The notes below the pieces were generated by a model that searched no databases, was not told where the DNA came from, and saw only the letters and a program-made list of their open reading frames with translations. Both the position numbers and the translations under genes were made by a program. A DNA stretch of 64,000 nucleotides from Puniceicoccaceae bacterium (GTDB lineage: Bacteria > Verrucomicrobiota > Verrucomicrobiia > Opitutales > Coraliomargaritaceae), in NCBI GenBank assembly GCA_902587165.1, contig CACIKF010000002.1, positions 1 through 64,000 on the forward strand, read 5' to 3'. Positions 1 to 9,314 of the stretch are shown piece by piece (position 1 is the stretch's first letter; each line of letters starts with the position of its first letter).

Positions 1-306
1 CTTTGGTTAGGTGTGCGGGAGGAAAACCCCTGCCCTTACTGCTGTCAAGGCACTATCATAGAGATTTGCACCTCTTTTCGGGGCGATAAAACCAAAAAAA
101 GTTAAATTTAAGTAAAAGCATCGTCGGTTGAGTTATGAATTTGCAATAGACAGGAAGATGTTTAGTTTGCCCATAGTTTCATATACCCCCTTTAAAACCC
201 CTATTTTCTTAGTCATGTGGGTGCTTTTACTACCTAATGCCAATAACCACAGTAAAACCCGCCATACCAAACAATTACCTGTAATTCTATGAGAGGTAAT
301 CTGTAT
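1..306. other. Non-coding region upstream of the DUF1800 operon
   Basis: I see no convincing gene here. On the minus strand a TTGACA hexamer (plus-strand positions 43-48) is followed by a G-rich stretch. Other genes in this window have a TTGACA about 37-48 nt before their start codon, so a divergent gene may begin just left of the window edge; this is inference. On the plus strand the only clear signal is AGAGG at 292-296, the probable ribosome binding site of the DUF1800 gene. Confidence 0.4.
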
Positions 307-3165
307 ATGTTTCGTTTATTTTTATTACTCCTAGCAAGCGTATCTACTTCACTTGGTGCTGACTTTATTAATTCTGCAACAGCTCCTCAAAGTGTTACTC
401 AAGATACCACAGTGTCTGTGGAGGTTTCATATCAGGCATCAACTAATCGCGATATCGTGGTTGTCTTCCAACTGAATAGCTCTCCGTGGACTAACTTTGG
501 ATTCGAGAGAATTTCGGTCAGTGCAGGTAGCTCTACGCTCAATATTCCACTAGCAATTGATGCTAATACACCAATTGCTAGTGGGATATATAAATTTGTA
601 GTCTACATAGCGCCTACTTCGGGCGCTTGGTATGATCGATTGGATACGAAGACACCACAGAACTCGGTTAGCTGTATTCCAGCATTAGAATCTTTTTCCA
701 TCACGCTAGATGGGGCCGAAGCTGAATTGCTGCTGCAGGATAAAATTGATCCGATTGAAATTATTGAGTTTTCTAGTGATTTAGCAATTTGGACCCCAGT
801 AGCAAGGAACTATGGAGATCAGTGGGAGACCGTTTTTCCTCATGCATATGCCCTAAGCAAGGTGGCAGGAAGCACCGATCAAGCCATGGCCATGGCAATG
901 GGTGAAAAGGGTTTCTATCGGAAACGTTCAACTAGCACAATAAACGCAAGTTCCAATAGGGAATTAGCATCTCGTTTCTTAATGCAGGCAAGCTTCGGCC
1001 CATCACGCGCCGAGATAGATAGCTTCCCTAATATAAACTCAAATACCTTTGGGTCTGAAGGAGATGGCAGCTTTTTAAATTGGATAAACGCGCAAATTAC
1101 AATTAGCCCCACCTACCATCGAGCCCATTGGCGGGAACGTAGCGATCCAGATTATCAAAATTTATCAAACCAAACTTTATTAATAGTATCTGGGGGCACT
1201 GGCACTTTTGTGGAAGGTGAGAGTATATCACAAACCGTAGGAAATACTGTAGTGACTGGTACAATTTCTACCATTTTTATGGATTACCCTACCGAAAACA
1301 GCGAACAAGATCCTGTATTAGTGTCGATTGCCGTTTCTAATCAAACAGCCTCCGACGGAAGTAGTACAAATTTTTCCGCTACAACAAGTTCTGGACCTAG
1401 CAATATTGATACAAATAGAGCCGACGGAACATCGGCTTCTTATTCGGTCTATCGCATCGTCAACTGCCTACCTAACGAGGTGGGTCACAACTCTGACTAC
1501 GGGCAACAGTTCTCATTTAGTCGTGGGCAAACAGTTTATCATACAGACTGGAGGAATCCCCTACCAGGATACGGAGGCTTGTTCGATATTGATGGCGATC
1601 CTATCGACGAGAACCACCCCGACTGGATCTCAGCCACCCATTTTACAAACTTTCGAGGCGAACCAATACCAATGACAGGATTGCACTATGATAATTGTAT
1701 AGCTAACCCCTTTTATGCAGACCTCAATAGATTCGAAATTAGCTATCCAGTAAGTGATACGCGACAGATGGTCTGGTTTAAAGCCGCCATTGATGCTCCT
1801 GATCAACTACGACAGCGTGTCGCATGGGCACTCTCGCAATATTTTGTCGTCGGCGAGTTAGGAAATAATCAGTCACAAGCAGTGGAACGCTGGCTAAATT
1901 ACTATGATATTTTCACGCGGCACGCATTTGGTAATTTTAGAGACATACTCGATGAGGTGACGTGGAGCCCACATATGGGTTACTACCTATCCCACATTGA
2001 AAACAAAAAAGCGGATCCCGATAAAGAGACTTACCCAGACGAAAACTATGCACGCGAGGTTATGCAGCTTTTTACCATTGGACTTTGGGAGCTAAATGAA
2101 GATGGGACTTTAGAGTTAGATTCTAACGGCGATGCCATAGCCACCTACGACAATGATGATATTTTTGAGTTTGCCAAAGTTTTTACGGGCATGCGCAGGC
2201 CTTTAAGTCGAGGCCCGAATACTAACATAGAAGAACTTAGTAACAATTACATCGATCCCATGAGGGTGAGGGTTGACTGGCACGACTTTGACTCTAAGGA
2301 TCTCCTAGATGGTAGTACATTAGGTCCATTCAACCAAAATGAGAATGGAGTCAGGAGCGACGTCGCAGGCTTGTTAGATCATCTATTCAATCATAAAAAT
2401 GTGCCGCCCTTTTTTGCCCGATTTATGATCCAAAGATTCACCGTTTCTAACCCATCGCCTGCCTACATAGAAGCAGTCGCTCTGGCCTTCAAAAATGGTC
2501 TCTATGAAGGTTCTGGCTCGGGCAGTCGAGGCTGCATGGAAGCGACTATTAAAGCGGTTCTACTTCACCCAGAAGCTAGATCTGCTAGCCTTGCATACGA
2601 TCCGAGTCACGGCAAGTTAAGAGAGCCTCTAATTAGACTCATACATGTTGCCCGTGCCTTTGGGCTTACATCAAAACGAACCTACGGATGGTTTTATTTT
2701 AAGGATTTACACGACACAATCTTACAAGCTCCTTACGAATCACCATCAGTCTTTAACTATTATCGGCCTGACTATGCGCCTAATGGGGTAATTTCTGATG
2801 CGGCATTAAACGCTCCAGAATTTCAAATCCATAACGATGTCAGCGCTCTTCAATTATCAAATGCTCTAACCACACTAATCGTTCATGGTATCGCTGGCGG
2901 TGATGATGGAAATATTGGGGCTAAGAACTTCACCGATTCAGTGCTAGACTTTACTTATGAGGTTAACGAATTCCTACCTGATGATATTACAGATTTAGTT
3001 GATCATCTCGATTTGATACTCTGCGCAGGGAGACTGACTACTGAAAATCGAGCCGCCATTCTAGTAGCCGCCAACCATCCTGATTTAAATTTATCAGGCA
3101 TTGATAAAGTCAAATATTTAGCGGCGTTAATCGCACTGACACCCGAATTCAACACACTATACTAA
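307..3165 (+). CDS. DUF1800 domain secreted protein
   Basis: A secreted protein of about 952 residues. The N-terminus reads MFRLFLLLLASVSTSLGA, a clear Sec signal peptide. From about residue 225 it matches the DUF1800 family, with the characteristic segments SRFLMQASFGPSRAEID, LRQRVAWALSQYFVV, YAREVMQLFTIGLWEL and VFTGMRRP. The family has no established biochemical role but is common next to DUF1501 in Planctomycetota and Verrucomicrobiota. Before the family core lies a beta-rich region of about 200 residues, and a Gly/Ser/Thr-rich insertion of roughly 90 residues interrupts the start of the core. An upstream in-frame ATG at 289 exists, but AGAGG (292-296) sits 10 nt before the ATG at 307, so I chose 307. 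The next gene starts 2 nt after the stop, so the two are co-transcribed. Confidence 0.85.
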   Translation: MFRLFLLLLASVSTSLGADFINSATAPQSVTQDTTVSVEVSYQASTNRDIVVVFQLNSSPWTNFGFERISVSAGSSTLNIPLAIDANTPIASGIYKFVVYIAPTSGAWYDRLDTKTPQNSVSCIPALESFSITLDGAEAELLLQDKIDPIEIIEFSSDLAIWTPVARNYGDQWETVFPHAYALSKVAGSTDQAMAMAMGEKGFYRKRSTSTINASSNRELASRFLMQASFGPSRAEIDSFPNINSNTFGSEGDGSFLNWINAQITISPTYHRAHWRERSDPDYQNLSNQTLLIVSGGTGTFVEGESISQTVGNTVVTGTISTIFMDYPTENSEQDPVLVSIAVSNQTASDGSSTNFSATTSSGPSNIDTNRADGTSASYSVYRIVNCLPNEVGHNSDYGQQFSFSRGQTVYHTDWRNPLPGYGGLFDIDGDPIDENHPDWISATHFTNFRGEPIPMTGLHYDNCIANPFYADLNRFEISYPVSDTRQMVWFKAAIDAPDQLRQRVAWALSQYFVVGELGNNQSQAVERWLNYYDIFTRHAFGNFRDILDEVTWSPHMGYYLSHIENKKADPDKETYPDENYAREVMQLFTIGLWELNEDGTLELDSNGDAIATYDNDDIFEFAKVFTGMRRPLSRGPNTNIEELSNNYIDPMRVRVDWHDFDSKDLLDGSTLGPFNQNENGVRSDVAGLLDHLFNHKNVPPFFARFMIQRFTVSNPSPAYIEAVALAFKNGLYEGSGSGSRGCMEATIKAVLLHPEARSASLAYDPSHGKLREPLIRLIHVARAFGLTSKRTYGWFYFKDLHDTILQAPYESPSVFNYYRPDYAPNGVISDAALNAPEFQIHNDVSALQLSNALTTLIVHGIAGGDDGNIGAKNFTDSVLDFTYEVNEFLPDDITDLVDHLDLILCAGRLTTENRAAILVAANHPDLNLSGIDKVKYLAALIALTPEFNTLY

Positions 3166-3166
3166 A

Positions 3167-4711
3167 ATGGATCTTAAGAAGAAAATTTCGAGGCGGCAAT
3201 TCATCGGACAGGCAAATTGTGCCGCAGTAGGCACGGCCTCCCTTCTGTCTTCATTACTTTCACTGCGTTTGACTGCTGGTGCAGCATCAGCCTCTAACTT
3301 TACTGATTACAAAGCGCTCGTGTGCTTATTCCTGAATGGAGGTAATGATTCTTTTAACATGCTCGTACCTAGGCAACAAAATGCCTACAATGATTACGTA
3401 GATGTGCGCGGTGGCTTAGCCACTGTTAGTAATAATGGGGATTACGGTGGTGGCCTTGCCCTACACGAACCTGATCCTTCAGGTAACGATCCGCTAGCAT
3501 TACTTCCGATCACATCCTCACTCCAAGACTCTCCGAATGGAGCTGGATATAGTGACTTTGGAATTCACCCTGACCTACCCTATTTAAAAACGCTCTACGA
3601 CCAAGGAGATTTAGCTTTTGTTAGTAATGTAGGTTCACTCATTGAGCCTACTTCACTGGTGCAATACAACGACGGATCTAAGCCCAAACCAGAGGGACTA
3701 TTCTCCCACCCAGATCATCAAGTGCATTGGCAAACACTCGTACCCCAGGTTCGTGGGCCTTCACCTAAGGGCTGGGGAGGTCGGATGGCGGAGGTTATGT
3801 CTCATGCTAATCAGCAGAGTAACATAGCGATGAATATTTCACTCTCAGGGGCAAATGTACTTCAATCTGGAACTAGTACTGTGCCCTACATGACTGATCC
3901 TGGCGGGGTCGTAGAGTTAAGTAATTACGGAGAAGATACCTCGCTAGGGCAAGACCCCATCCTGTCCCTAGCAGTAGACGACATCTTAGGTCGCCATTAT
4001 AAAAGTATCTACTCCAAAACTCTGGCGCAGGCCAACCGTAATTCGATCGAAACTTCCATAGCTTTTAAATCTGCGTTAGATAGCTTAAGCACACCCTTTG
4101 ACCCAAGTGCTAGTTTTCTCAATGGTAAGAGCCAAACTTACAAACGCCTTAACATGGTCTCAAAAATAATAGAAGCTGGAATTGATCAAGGTCCACTGGG
4201 TTTAAAAATGGACCGGCAAATATTTTTTGTCGAACGTGGAGGTTGGGATCATCACAACGCATTATTAGGACCACAATCTAACCTATTTATTGAGCTTAAT
4301 GATGCTATACAAATTTTCTGGACTGCAATTCAATCTATGGGGCTACAAAACAATGTGGTGCTCTACACCGCATCCGATTTTGGACGCACACTAACTTCAA
4401 ACGGAAGTGGCTCTGATCATGCTTGGGGAGGTAACCACTTTATCATAAGTGGTAATAATAATAATGGTAATGGTAATATTAATGGCGGTGAAATCTATGG
4501 AAAATATCCAGATCTTGCTCTTAATAACAGCTCTACAGATCTAGGACGTGGACGCATTCTTCCAACTACCTCAGTAGATCAATATATGGCAGAACTCGCT
4601 TATTGGTATGGCGTTCCAAATTCTGAGATTAGCACAGTTATTCCGAATATTAATAACTTTAGCTCTAGCTTTGTTAGCGCAAATTCACCACTAGGTATAC
4701 TCAACAGTTGA
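3167..4711 (+). CDS. DUF1501 domain protein, Tat-exported
   Basis: A 514-residue protein of the DUF1501 family, which belongs to the alkaline phosphatase/sulfatase-like fold. The N-terminus carries a twin-arginine motif (SRRQFIG, Arg9-Arg10) followed by a hydrophobic stretch ending near AGAASA, so it is exported folded through Tat. Family motifs visible include LVCLFLNGGNDSFNML near residue 50, FVERGGWDHHN near 350 and TASDFGRT near 400. The start ATG lies one base after the stop of the DUF1800 gene, and the PEP-CTERM gene overlaps its stop codon, so all three form one transcript. Function is unknown; DUF1800 and DUF1501 are known to occur as pairs, which suggests a joint role at the cell surface or in the periplasm. 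Confidence 0.88.
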   Translation: MDLKKKISRRQFIGQANCAAVGTASLLSSLLSLRLTAGAASASNFTDYKALVCLFLNGGNDSFNMLVPRQQNAYNDYVDVRGGLATVSNNGDYGGGLALHEPDPSGNDPLALLPITSSLQDSPNGAGYSDFGIHPDLPYLKTLYDQGDLAFVSNVGSLIEPTSLVQYNDGSKPKPEGLFSHPDHQVHWQTLVPQVRGPSPKGWGGRMAEVMSHANQQSNIAMNISLSGANVLQSGTSTVPYMTDPGGVVELSNYGEDTSLGQDPILSLAVDDILGRHYKSIYSKTLAQANRNSIETSIAFKSALDSLSTPFDPSASFLNGKSQTYKRLNMVSKIIEAGIDQGPLGLKMDRQIFFVERGGWDHHNALLGPQSNLFIELNDAIQIFWTAIQSMGLQNNVVLYTASDFGRTLTSNGSGSDHAWGGNHFIISGNNNNGNGNINGGEIYGKYPDLALNNSSTDLGRGRILPTTSVDQYMAELAYWYGVPNSEISTVIPNINNFSSSFVSANSPLGILNS

Positions 4712-5451
4712 TGAAAGATTTGATTCTTATTAAAAGGTTTAATGTAACTGCGCTTTTTTGCCTCTTTGCATGCTCGTTCAGTTGCTTGTATGGGTCCTCT
4801 TACACAGTATTACTGAGCGATTTCACATCACAATTAGATGACTGGGGAGCCGGTGCTGCATATTTCCATAGCAAGCCAAAGGGTGGCAATTGGCATTTGC
4901 GTAGTGAAATCAATATGGAAGGGGGAGAAGCCAATAAAAACAAAATGGTGATACGTAGACCAGTCGAGTCCAATCTTATTGGAAGCGATCCTTGGTTAGG
5001 AAACTTTAATGCTAAAGGAATTCAAAGTGTTGAGTTAGACTTTAACAACTGGAGTGTTGATGAACCTGTCTATTTACGTTTAGCACTCTCAAATGTTGCA
5101 AAACCGATGATTTCAACGGGCACTTGGTGGGTGAGTAGAAGCTACGCGACATTCTTTCCAGGAAGTGGTTGGGGAAATGCTAGTTTTAATATTCTTGAGG
5201 CTGAAATGAAGCGTGTGGGAGCTTTTAATGGAGTCGTTGGACAAGACACTTTTGAAGAGACCTTATCAGACATACAGGGCTTCCGTTTCATCGCCTCTGC
5301 TACGGGAAATTCAGCATTGGGCGACGAGTTCTCTGGTGCCATAGGTGTGGATAACATACGGCTAATTTCTTCGATTCCAGAACCAAATAGATTCGCAGTA
5401 ATTATGGGCTTACTGGCGGCTATATCCCTACTGAGAAGGCGGCCTAGGTAA
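4711..5451 (+). CDS. PEP-CTERM sorting domain protein
   Basis: A 246-residue exported protein. It has an N-terminal signal peptide (hydrophobic stretch about residues 10-28) and a C-terminal PEP-CTERM signal: a Pro-Glu-Pro (SIPEPNRF), a hydrophobic segment of about 15 residues, then an arginine-rich tail (LLRRRPR). Such tails are recognised by the exosortase system for surface sorting. The central region is rich in Ser, Asn, Trp and Gly with no domain I recognise. I chose the ATG at 4711 rather than the in-frame TTG at 4708; it overlaps the preceding TGA as TGATG, typical of translational coupling. This links the DUF1800/DUF1501 pair to a sorted surface protein. Confidence 0.85.
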   Translation: MKDLILIKRFNVTALFCLFACSFSCLYGSSYTVLLSDFTSQLDDWGAGAAYFHSKPKGGNWHLRSEINMEGGEANKNKMVIRRPVESNLIGSDPWLGNFNAKGIQSVELDFNNWSVDEPVYLRLALSNVAKPMISTGTWWVSRSYATFFPGSGWGNASFNILEAEMKRVGAFNGVVGQDTFEETLSDIQGFRFIASATGNSALGDEFSGAIGVDNIRLISSIPEPNRFAVIMGLLAAISLLRRRPR

Positions 5452-5571
5452 GTCACGATTAATCACTAAGTCGCTGGGAATGTTCTATCACGCGCTTGAT
5501 TTAAGCCTTCTCCATTTCGCGAGCGTTTGAGTCATTTCACAGGAAAGTAGCTTTCCGAAATAAGTGCGAGA

Positions 5572-5605
5572 ATAGTCCTTCAGAATACCCTTTACCCAGG
5601 ACTAT
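5572..5605. other. Inverted repeat between PEP-CTERM gene and tRNA
   Basis: ATAGTCC at 5572-5578 pairs with GGACTAT at 5599-5605 around a 20-nt loop. It has no T-tract, so it is at best a weak terminator of the preceding operon. Nothing else is visible between 5452 and 5646. Confidence 0.25.
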
Positions 5606-5646
5606 GAAAACAAAAACCTTACCGATTGAAGATAAGGACGTTAAAG

Positions 5647-5722
<76 letters not shown>

Positions 5723-5778
5723 AGTTAGAATATTTTAACCAAAAGTATATTTGAGGCTGCGTCGAATACTTTCGCGCA

Positions 5779-6183
5779 TCAAAATAAGCCTAAGCCAAAA
5801 GTTACCGACCACAGAATAGTTCTGGGCCAATTCGTCATGATCAGTTTTTGGCGTGTTTCCCTGGTAATATCATTTTGTTCGATCTTTCGGTGTAGAGGCA
5901 CGGATACAAAAAAGGTGAGGATCCAGCAGACCAGAACAAATACAAAAGCAAGCCACTCTAGGATGCTAGGGTCTTCCATAACACTCAAAATTGCGAGCAC
6001 AAGCTGTCCGAACATCAGCGGTAGGATGACGAAGGAAACACGAAAGGTGTAGGCTTTGTGCCAAGCGAGTAAGTCGCTAGAATCAACCCTAAGAAAGCTA
6101 GGATAAATGACAAGCTGGACAAGCCAGAGCACGACACACATACCAAAATCGACGAGGCTGTGAATTTCAGGAATCGTTATCAT
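5779..6183 (-). CDS. Small four-helix membrane protein, unknown
   Basis: A 134-residue protein with four predicted membrane helices, about residues 10-30, 48-68, 75-97 and 115-134. Conserved-looking polar positions lie between them (HKAYTFR near 42, PLHRKIEQND near 96, TNWPRTILW near 117). The layout loosely recalls small integral membrane families such as DUF1772, but I cannot assign it with confidence. It lies on the same strand as asd, downstream with a gap of 58 nt, and may be read through from it. Confidence 0.6.
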   Translation of the reverse strand: MITIPEIHSLVDFGMCVVLWLVQLVIYPSFLRVDSSDLLAWHKAYTFRVSFVILPLMFGQLVLAILSVMEDPSILEWLAFVFVLVCWILTFFVSVPLHRKIEQNDITRETRQKLIMTNWPRTILWSVTFGLGLF

Positions 6184-6241
6184 CTATTTTAGACGGCGCA
6201 TCTGCGCGAGCTATGTTAGGCTTGTGACGAGGCACTCTTGA

Positions 6242-7252
6242 TTAAAGCTTATCCTTCTTATGCAATAATTCAGCGATCTGAATTGCATTGAGCGCAGCGC
6301 CCTTCCAAAGCTGGTCACCGGTCACCCAAAGAGCGAGGCCATTTTCAAATACAGAGTCCTTACGGATTCGGCCGACCCCACAAAGCACGACTTCTGAGTA
6401 ATTGAGCGGCATAGGATATTCCGCATTTTCGGGATTATCGACGAGTTCAGAGCCTTGAAAATGACGCACTGCTTCGCGGGCAGCTTCCACCGTGACTGAC
6501 TTTTCAAATTCAGCGCTGATTGAGATAGAGTGTGCGCGGAAGACGGGCACGCGGACGCAAGTGCAAGTGACCCGAAGATCATCAATACCCATAATCTTGC
6601 GGCCTTCGTTAAGCATCTTCATCTCTTCCTTGGTGTAGCCGTCGTCAAGGAAAGCATCCACATGTGGTAGCAAATTGAATGCAATCTGGTGCGGATAGAC
6701 CTCCTTCTTTATTTCGCCGTCCTCTGCCCAAGCGCGGGCCTGCTGTTCTAGTTCGACAATGCCCCCAGCACCACTGCCTGAAACAGCTTGGTAGGTGGAC
6801 GCGATAAAAGACTTCAGCCCGAAGGCCTTGTGTAGGGGATAAAGACCCATCAGAGAAATCGCAGTCGAGCAATTCGGGTTCGCTAGAATGCCCTTGTGGT
6901 CGTCGACTACGTCCGGATTAATCTCAGGGATGACGAGCGGCACATTTGGATCTTGGCGGAAGGCAGAGCTGTTGTCGACCACCACGCAACCACGCTTGAT
7001 GGCCTCATCAGCAAATAGCCTCGACTGATCGCTTCCTGCACTAAAGATACAAACATCAAGACCTTCAAAACTCTCAGGCGTGGCTTCTTGGATCGTCCAT
7101 GTCTTGCCACCGAAGGATTGCTCCTTGCCGGCCGAACGAGCCGACGCAAGGAGCCGGAGCTCCGCAATGGGGAACTCTCGCTCATGGATGAGACGAATGA
7201 TTTCTTGACCGACTGCACCAGTCGCTCCGAGGATACCTAGATTGTATGCCAT
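6242..7252 (-). CDS. asd: Aspartate-semialdehyde dehydrogenase
   Basis: 336 residues, the usual length. It reduces aspartyl phosphate to aspartate semialdehyde with NADPH, the branch point to lysine, diaminopimelate, threonine and methionine. The N-terminus has the Rossmann motif GATGAVGQE (residues 9-17), and the catalytic cysteine is Cys128 in ANPNCSTAI. A TTGACA at 7306-7301 (minus strand) lies 48 nt before the ATG, the same spacing seen at other housekeeping genes here. That promoter and the first codons overlap the start of the divergent L,D-transpeptidase reading frame. Confidence 0.95.
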   Translation of the reverse strand: MAYNLGILGATGAVGQEIIRLIHEREFPIAELRLLASARSAGKEQSFGGKTWTIQEATPESFEGLDVCIFSAGSDQSRLFADEAIKRGCVVVDNSSAFRQDPNVPLVIPEINPDVVDDHKGILANPNCSTAISLMGLYPLHKAFGLKSFIASTYQAVSGSGAGGIVELEQQARAWAEDGEIKKEVYPHQIAFNLLPHVDAFLDDGYTKEEMKMLNEGRKIMGIDDLRVTCTCVRVPVFRAHSISISAEFEKSVTVEAAREAVRHFQGSELVDNPENAEYPMPLNYSEVVLCGVGRIRKDSVFENGLALWVTGDQLWKGAALNAIQIAELLHKKDKL

Positions 7253-7791
7253 ATGATTTTATAAAGGAAAGTGCGCGTGTAAAACAAAGCTGCGCAGCCT
7301 TGTCAATCACGCCGACAGATCGCTTCATAGTCGTCTCGATCGAGAAACAGGAAATGGCGTTACTCGAAAAGGGAGAAATATCCGCCGTTTTCAGCATCTC
7401 CACCTCGAAAAATCCCCCTTCTTGCCTTACTGACTCTTACGGCACGCCGACAGGCCTCCACGCGATTGCCGATAAGTTCGGAGCCGGCGCGCCCGAGGGA
7501 ACAGTCTTCAAAGGCCGAGTGCCCACAGGACAAATCTACGACCAAGTCTCTATAGAAGAGGCAGAGCGTAATTTGATCACCAGCCGTATCCTCCGCCTAC
7601 GTGGCTTGGAGATCGGAAAAAATAGTGGAGAGGGTCGCGACTCTTACGACCGCTACATCTACATTCACGGCAGCAACCACGAGGACCGTATCGGCCAGCC
7701 TTTCAGCGGCGGTTGCGTGGAAATGTTAAATGCTGATGTGATCGAGCTATTTGAACAAGTCGATTTAGGTGATCTTATCTGGATATGCTGA
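7246..7791 (+). CDS. L,D-transpeptidase (YkuD domain)
   Basis: 181 residues at most. The catalytic YkuD motif is visible as HGS (His141) followed by SGGCVEM with Cys157, the nucleophile that makes 3-3 peptidoglycan cross-links or attaches proteins to peptidoglycan. No obvious signal peptide is present with any start. The ATG at 7246 overlaps the first 7 bases of divergent asd and places the asd promoter inside this gene; a TTG at 7300 is an alternative start that would remove the overlap. The C-terminal part is unambiguous, the start is not. Confidence 0.85.
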   Translation: MPYDFIKESARVKQSCAALSITPTDRFIVVSIEKQEMALLEKGEISAVFSISTSKNPPSCLTDSYGTPTGLHAIADKFGAGAPEGTVFKGRVPTGQIYDQVSIEEAERNLITSRILRLRGLEIGKNSGEGRDSYDRYIYIHGSNHEDRIGQPFSGGCVEMLNADVIELFEQVDLGDLIWIC

Positions 7792-7900
7792 TGATTGCCT
7801 GCTACATTGTCATGTGTCCGCACGACGGACGCATCTTTGGCAAAAGAAGTTCTAACACTTTAAGGTAACCAAGCGGACACAGCGCTAGTCATAAAAGAAT

Positions 7901-8206
7901 ATGAGCAGTGAAATCTACGATTGCGAAAATTGCGGTGCTTGCTGCCGCTGCTTTCCAATCTTTGCGAGTGAAGCCGACGCCGTTCGCGAACCAGCAATCC
8001 GTCGCGAGACCCGTAATGTAGAGCCGCACCTAGCAAGTGAACGCAAAGCTTATCTAATGCATCCACTACCTTTTTTGGAGCAATGTGCGTTTTTGAAAGA
8101 AGATCAGCTTTGCCGCATCTACGCAACACGACCAGCGGTCTGCCGCCGCTTTGAAGCAGGCAGTGATCAGTGCAAGGAAGCACGAATAAGGCTAGGAATT
8201 AAGTAG
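7901..8206 (+). CDS. YkgJ-type cysteine cluster protein
   Basis: 101 residues. The N-terminus carries a dense cysteine cluster (CENCGACCRCFP, Cys8-Cys17), with further cysteines in the second half (QCAF, LCRIYATRPAVCRRF, QCKE). This is the pattern of the YkgJ/UPF0153 family of presumed metal or iron-sulfur binding proteins of unknown function. It stands alone on the plus strand, 109 nt after the L,D-transpeptidase gene and converging with the beta-CASP gene. Confidence 0.88.
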   Translation: MSSEIYDCENCGACCRCFPIFASEADAVREPAIRRETRNVEPHLASERKAYLMHPLPFLEQCAFLKEDQLCRIYATRPAVCRRFEAGSDQCKEARIRLGIK

Positions 8207-8240
8207 GCTTAGTAATGAGTACATATAAATGCAGAATGCG

Positions 8241-9215
8241 CTAAAGGGTTAGCTCCAATTGATCATCGCCAGAAAGTGACCAGGCCTCGTAGCCTCGCTG
8301 GCGGAGTGTGGCGGCAAACTCTTTTTCATAGCCGTGAGTCGTATATACGGTCTTCGGTTTCACAGCTTCCACGAATTTTAACAAGTCGGGATAATCAGCG
8401 TGATCTGAGAGTGGGATGACCTCATCTACACCGTAGCGATACTTAGCGGAATCGTTCATTCCCCACCCGCTGACCATCGCTACGAGGCAGTCTTTGCGCG
8501 GCAACTTCTTTAGAACTGATGGCGGCATGACGACGAGACTTTCGCTCATATTAAGAAAGTCCAACGGGCGGGTTTGTGGCATAGAAACACCAAAGGAGGC
8601 ATAGACTTGATTGATTGGGGCGATCGTCTTGTAAACCATCAATGCCTGCGAGCGGCTCTCGACGATCTTCATTAGCTCCTGCGCTTTGCCTAAGCTATAG
8701 GCTAACAAAACGGGCGTTTTCTTCTCAGCTGTGGCGCGGTCGCAAAAGGCGTGGATCCGCTGACAAGTCTCCTCGAAATCGGGGAATACATAATCGGAGC
8801 GCCCAAAGGTGGTCTCCATCACGATCGTATCGGCCTGTGGAATATCGATCGCTTCTGCCGATAGGCCTCTGCGCGTTTTAAAGTCACCCGTGTAAAGGAA
8901 AGTCTCTCCCGAATCGGTCTCAACATGCGCCATGGCTGAGCCAAGCACGTGACCAGCGGGATAGAACTTTAGGCGATAGCCCTGGCCTTGATAAACTTCG
9001 CCATAAGGCAGTGCCTTTGCTCGTGAAGCCAGAGCGTTGCCATTACGCACACGGATGAGGGCAATGGTCTCGGGTGTGGAAAGATAGCAATCGTGCTTGG
9101 CAACATGGTCTCCATGCGCGTGCGAGACGACCGCAAAGGGCTTACGTTTGCGCGGGTCGAACCAAAGTTGGAGGCCTGCTAGGAGGATTCCACCTCGATC
9201 GATTGGCTTTAACAT
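8241..9215 (-). CDS. Metallo-beta-lactamase fold nuclease-like protein (beta-CASP type)
   Basis: About 324 residues. The metal-binding signature HAHGDH is in the first fifth, followed by a histidine in AGHVLGSAM, an aspartate in YTGDF and late histidines in LSDHADY and TTHGYE. This arrangement is that of the beta-CASP nucleases (YSH1/CPSF-like, also the ligase-associated DNA exonuclease group). No DNA ligase gene is next to it, so the exact substrate cannot be inferred. An upstream in-frame ATG at 9236 exists; I prefer the one at 9215 because the protein core begins directly after it (MLKPIDRGG). Confidence 0.82.
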   Translation of the reverse strand: MLKPIDRGGILLAGLQLWFDPRKRKPFAVVSHAHGDHVAKHDCYLSTPETIALIRVRNGNALASRAKALPYGEVYQGQGYRLKFYPAGHVLGSAMAHVETDSGETFLYTGDFKTRRGLSAEAIDIPQADTIVMETTFGRSDYVFPDFEETCQRIHAFCDRATAEKKTPVLLAYSLGKAQELMKIVESRSQALMVYKTIAPINQVYASFGVSMPQTRPLDFLNMSESLVVMPPSVLKKLPRKDCLVAMVSGWGMNDSAKYRYGVDEVIPLSDHADYPDLLKFVEAVKPKTVYTTHGYEKEFAATLRQRGYEAWSLSGDDQLELTL

Positions 9216-9314
9216 GCAGTGAGTATACTGACACAAAAAAAGCCAAATTCCGAGTGAATCTGACCTTTTATAAATGACTTTAATTTAAGCGCAGGCGAGA
9301 TATCTGCCTTAGGC

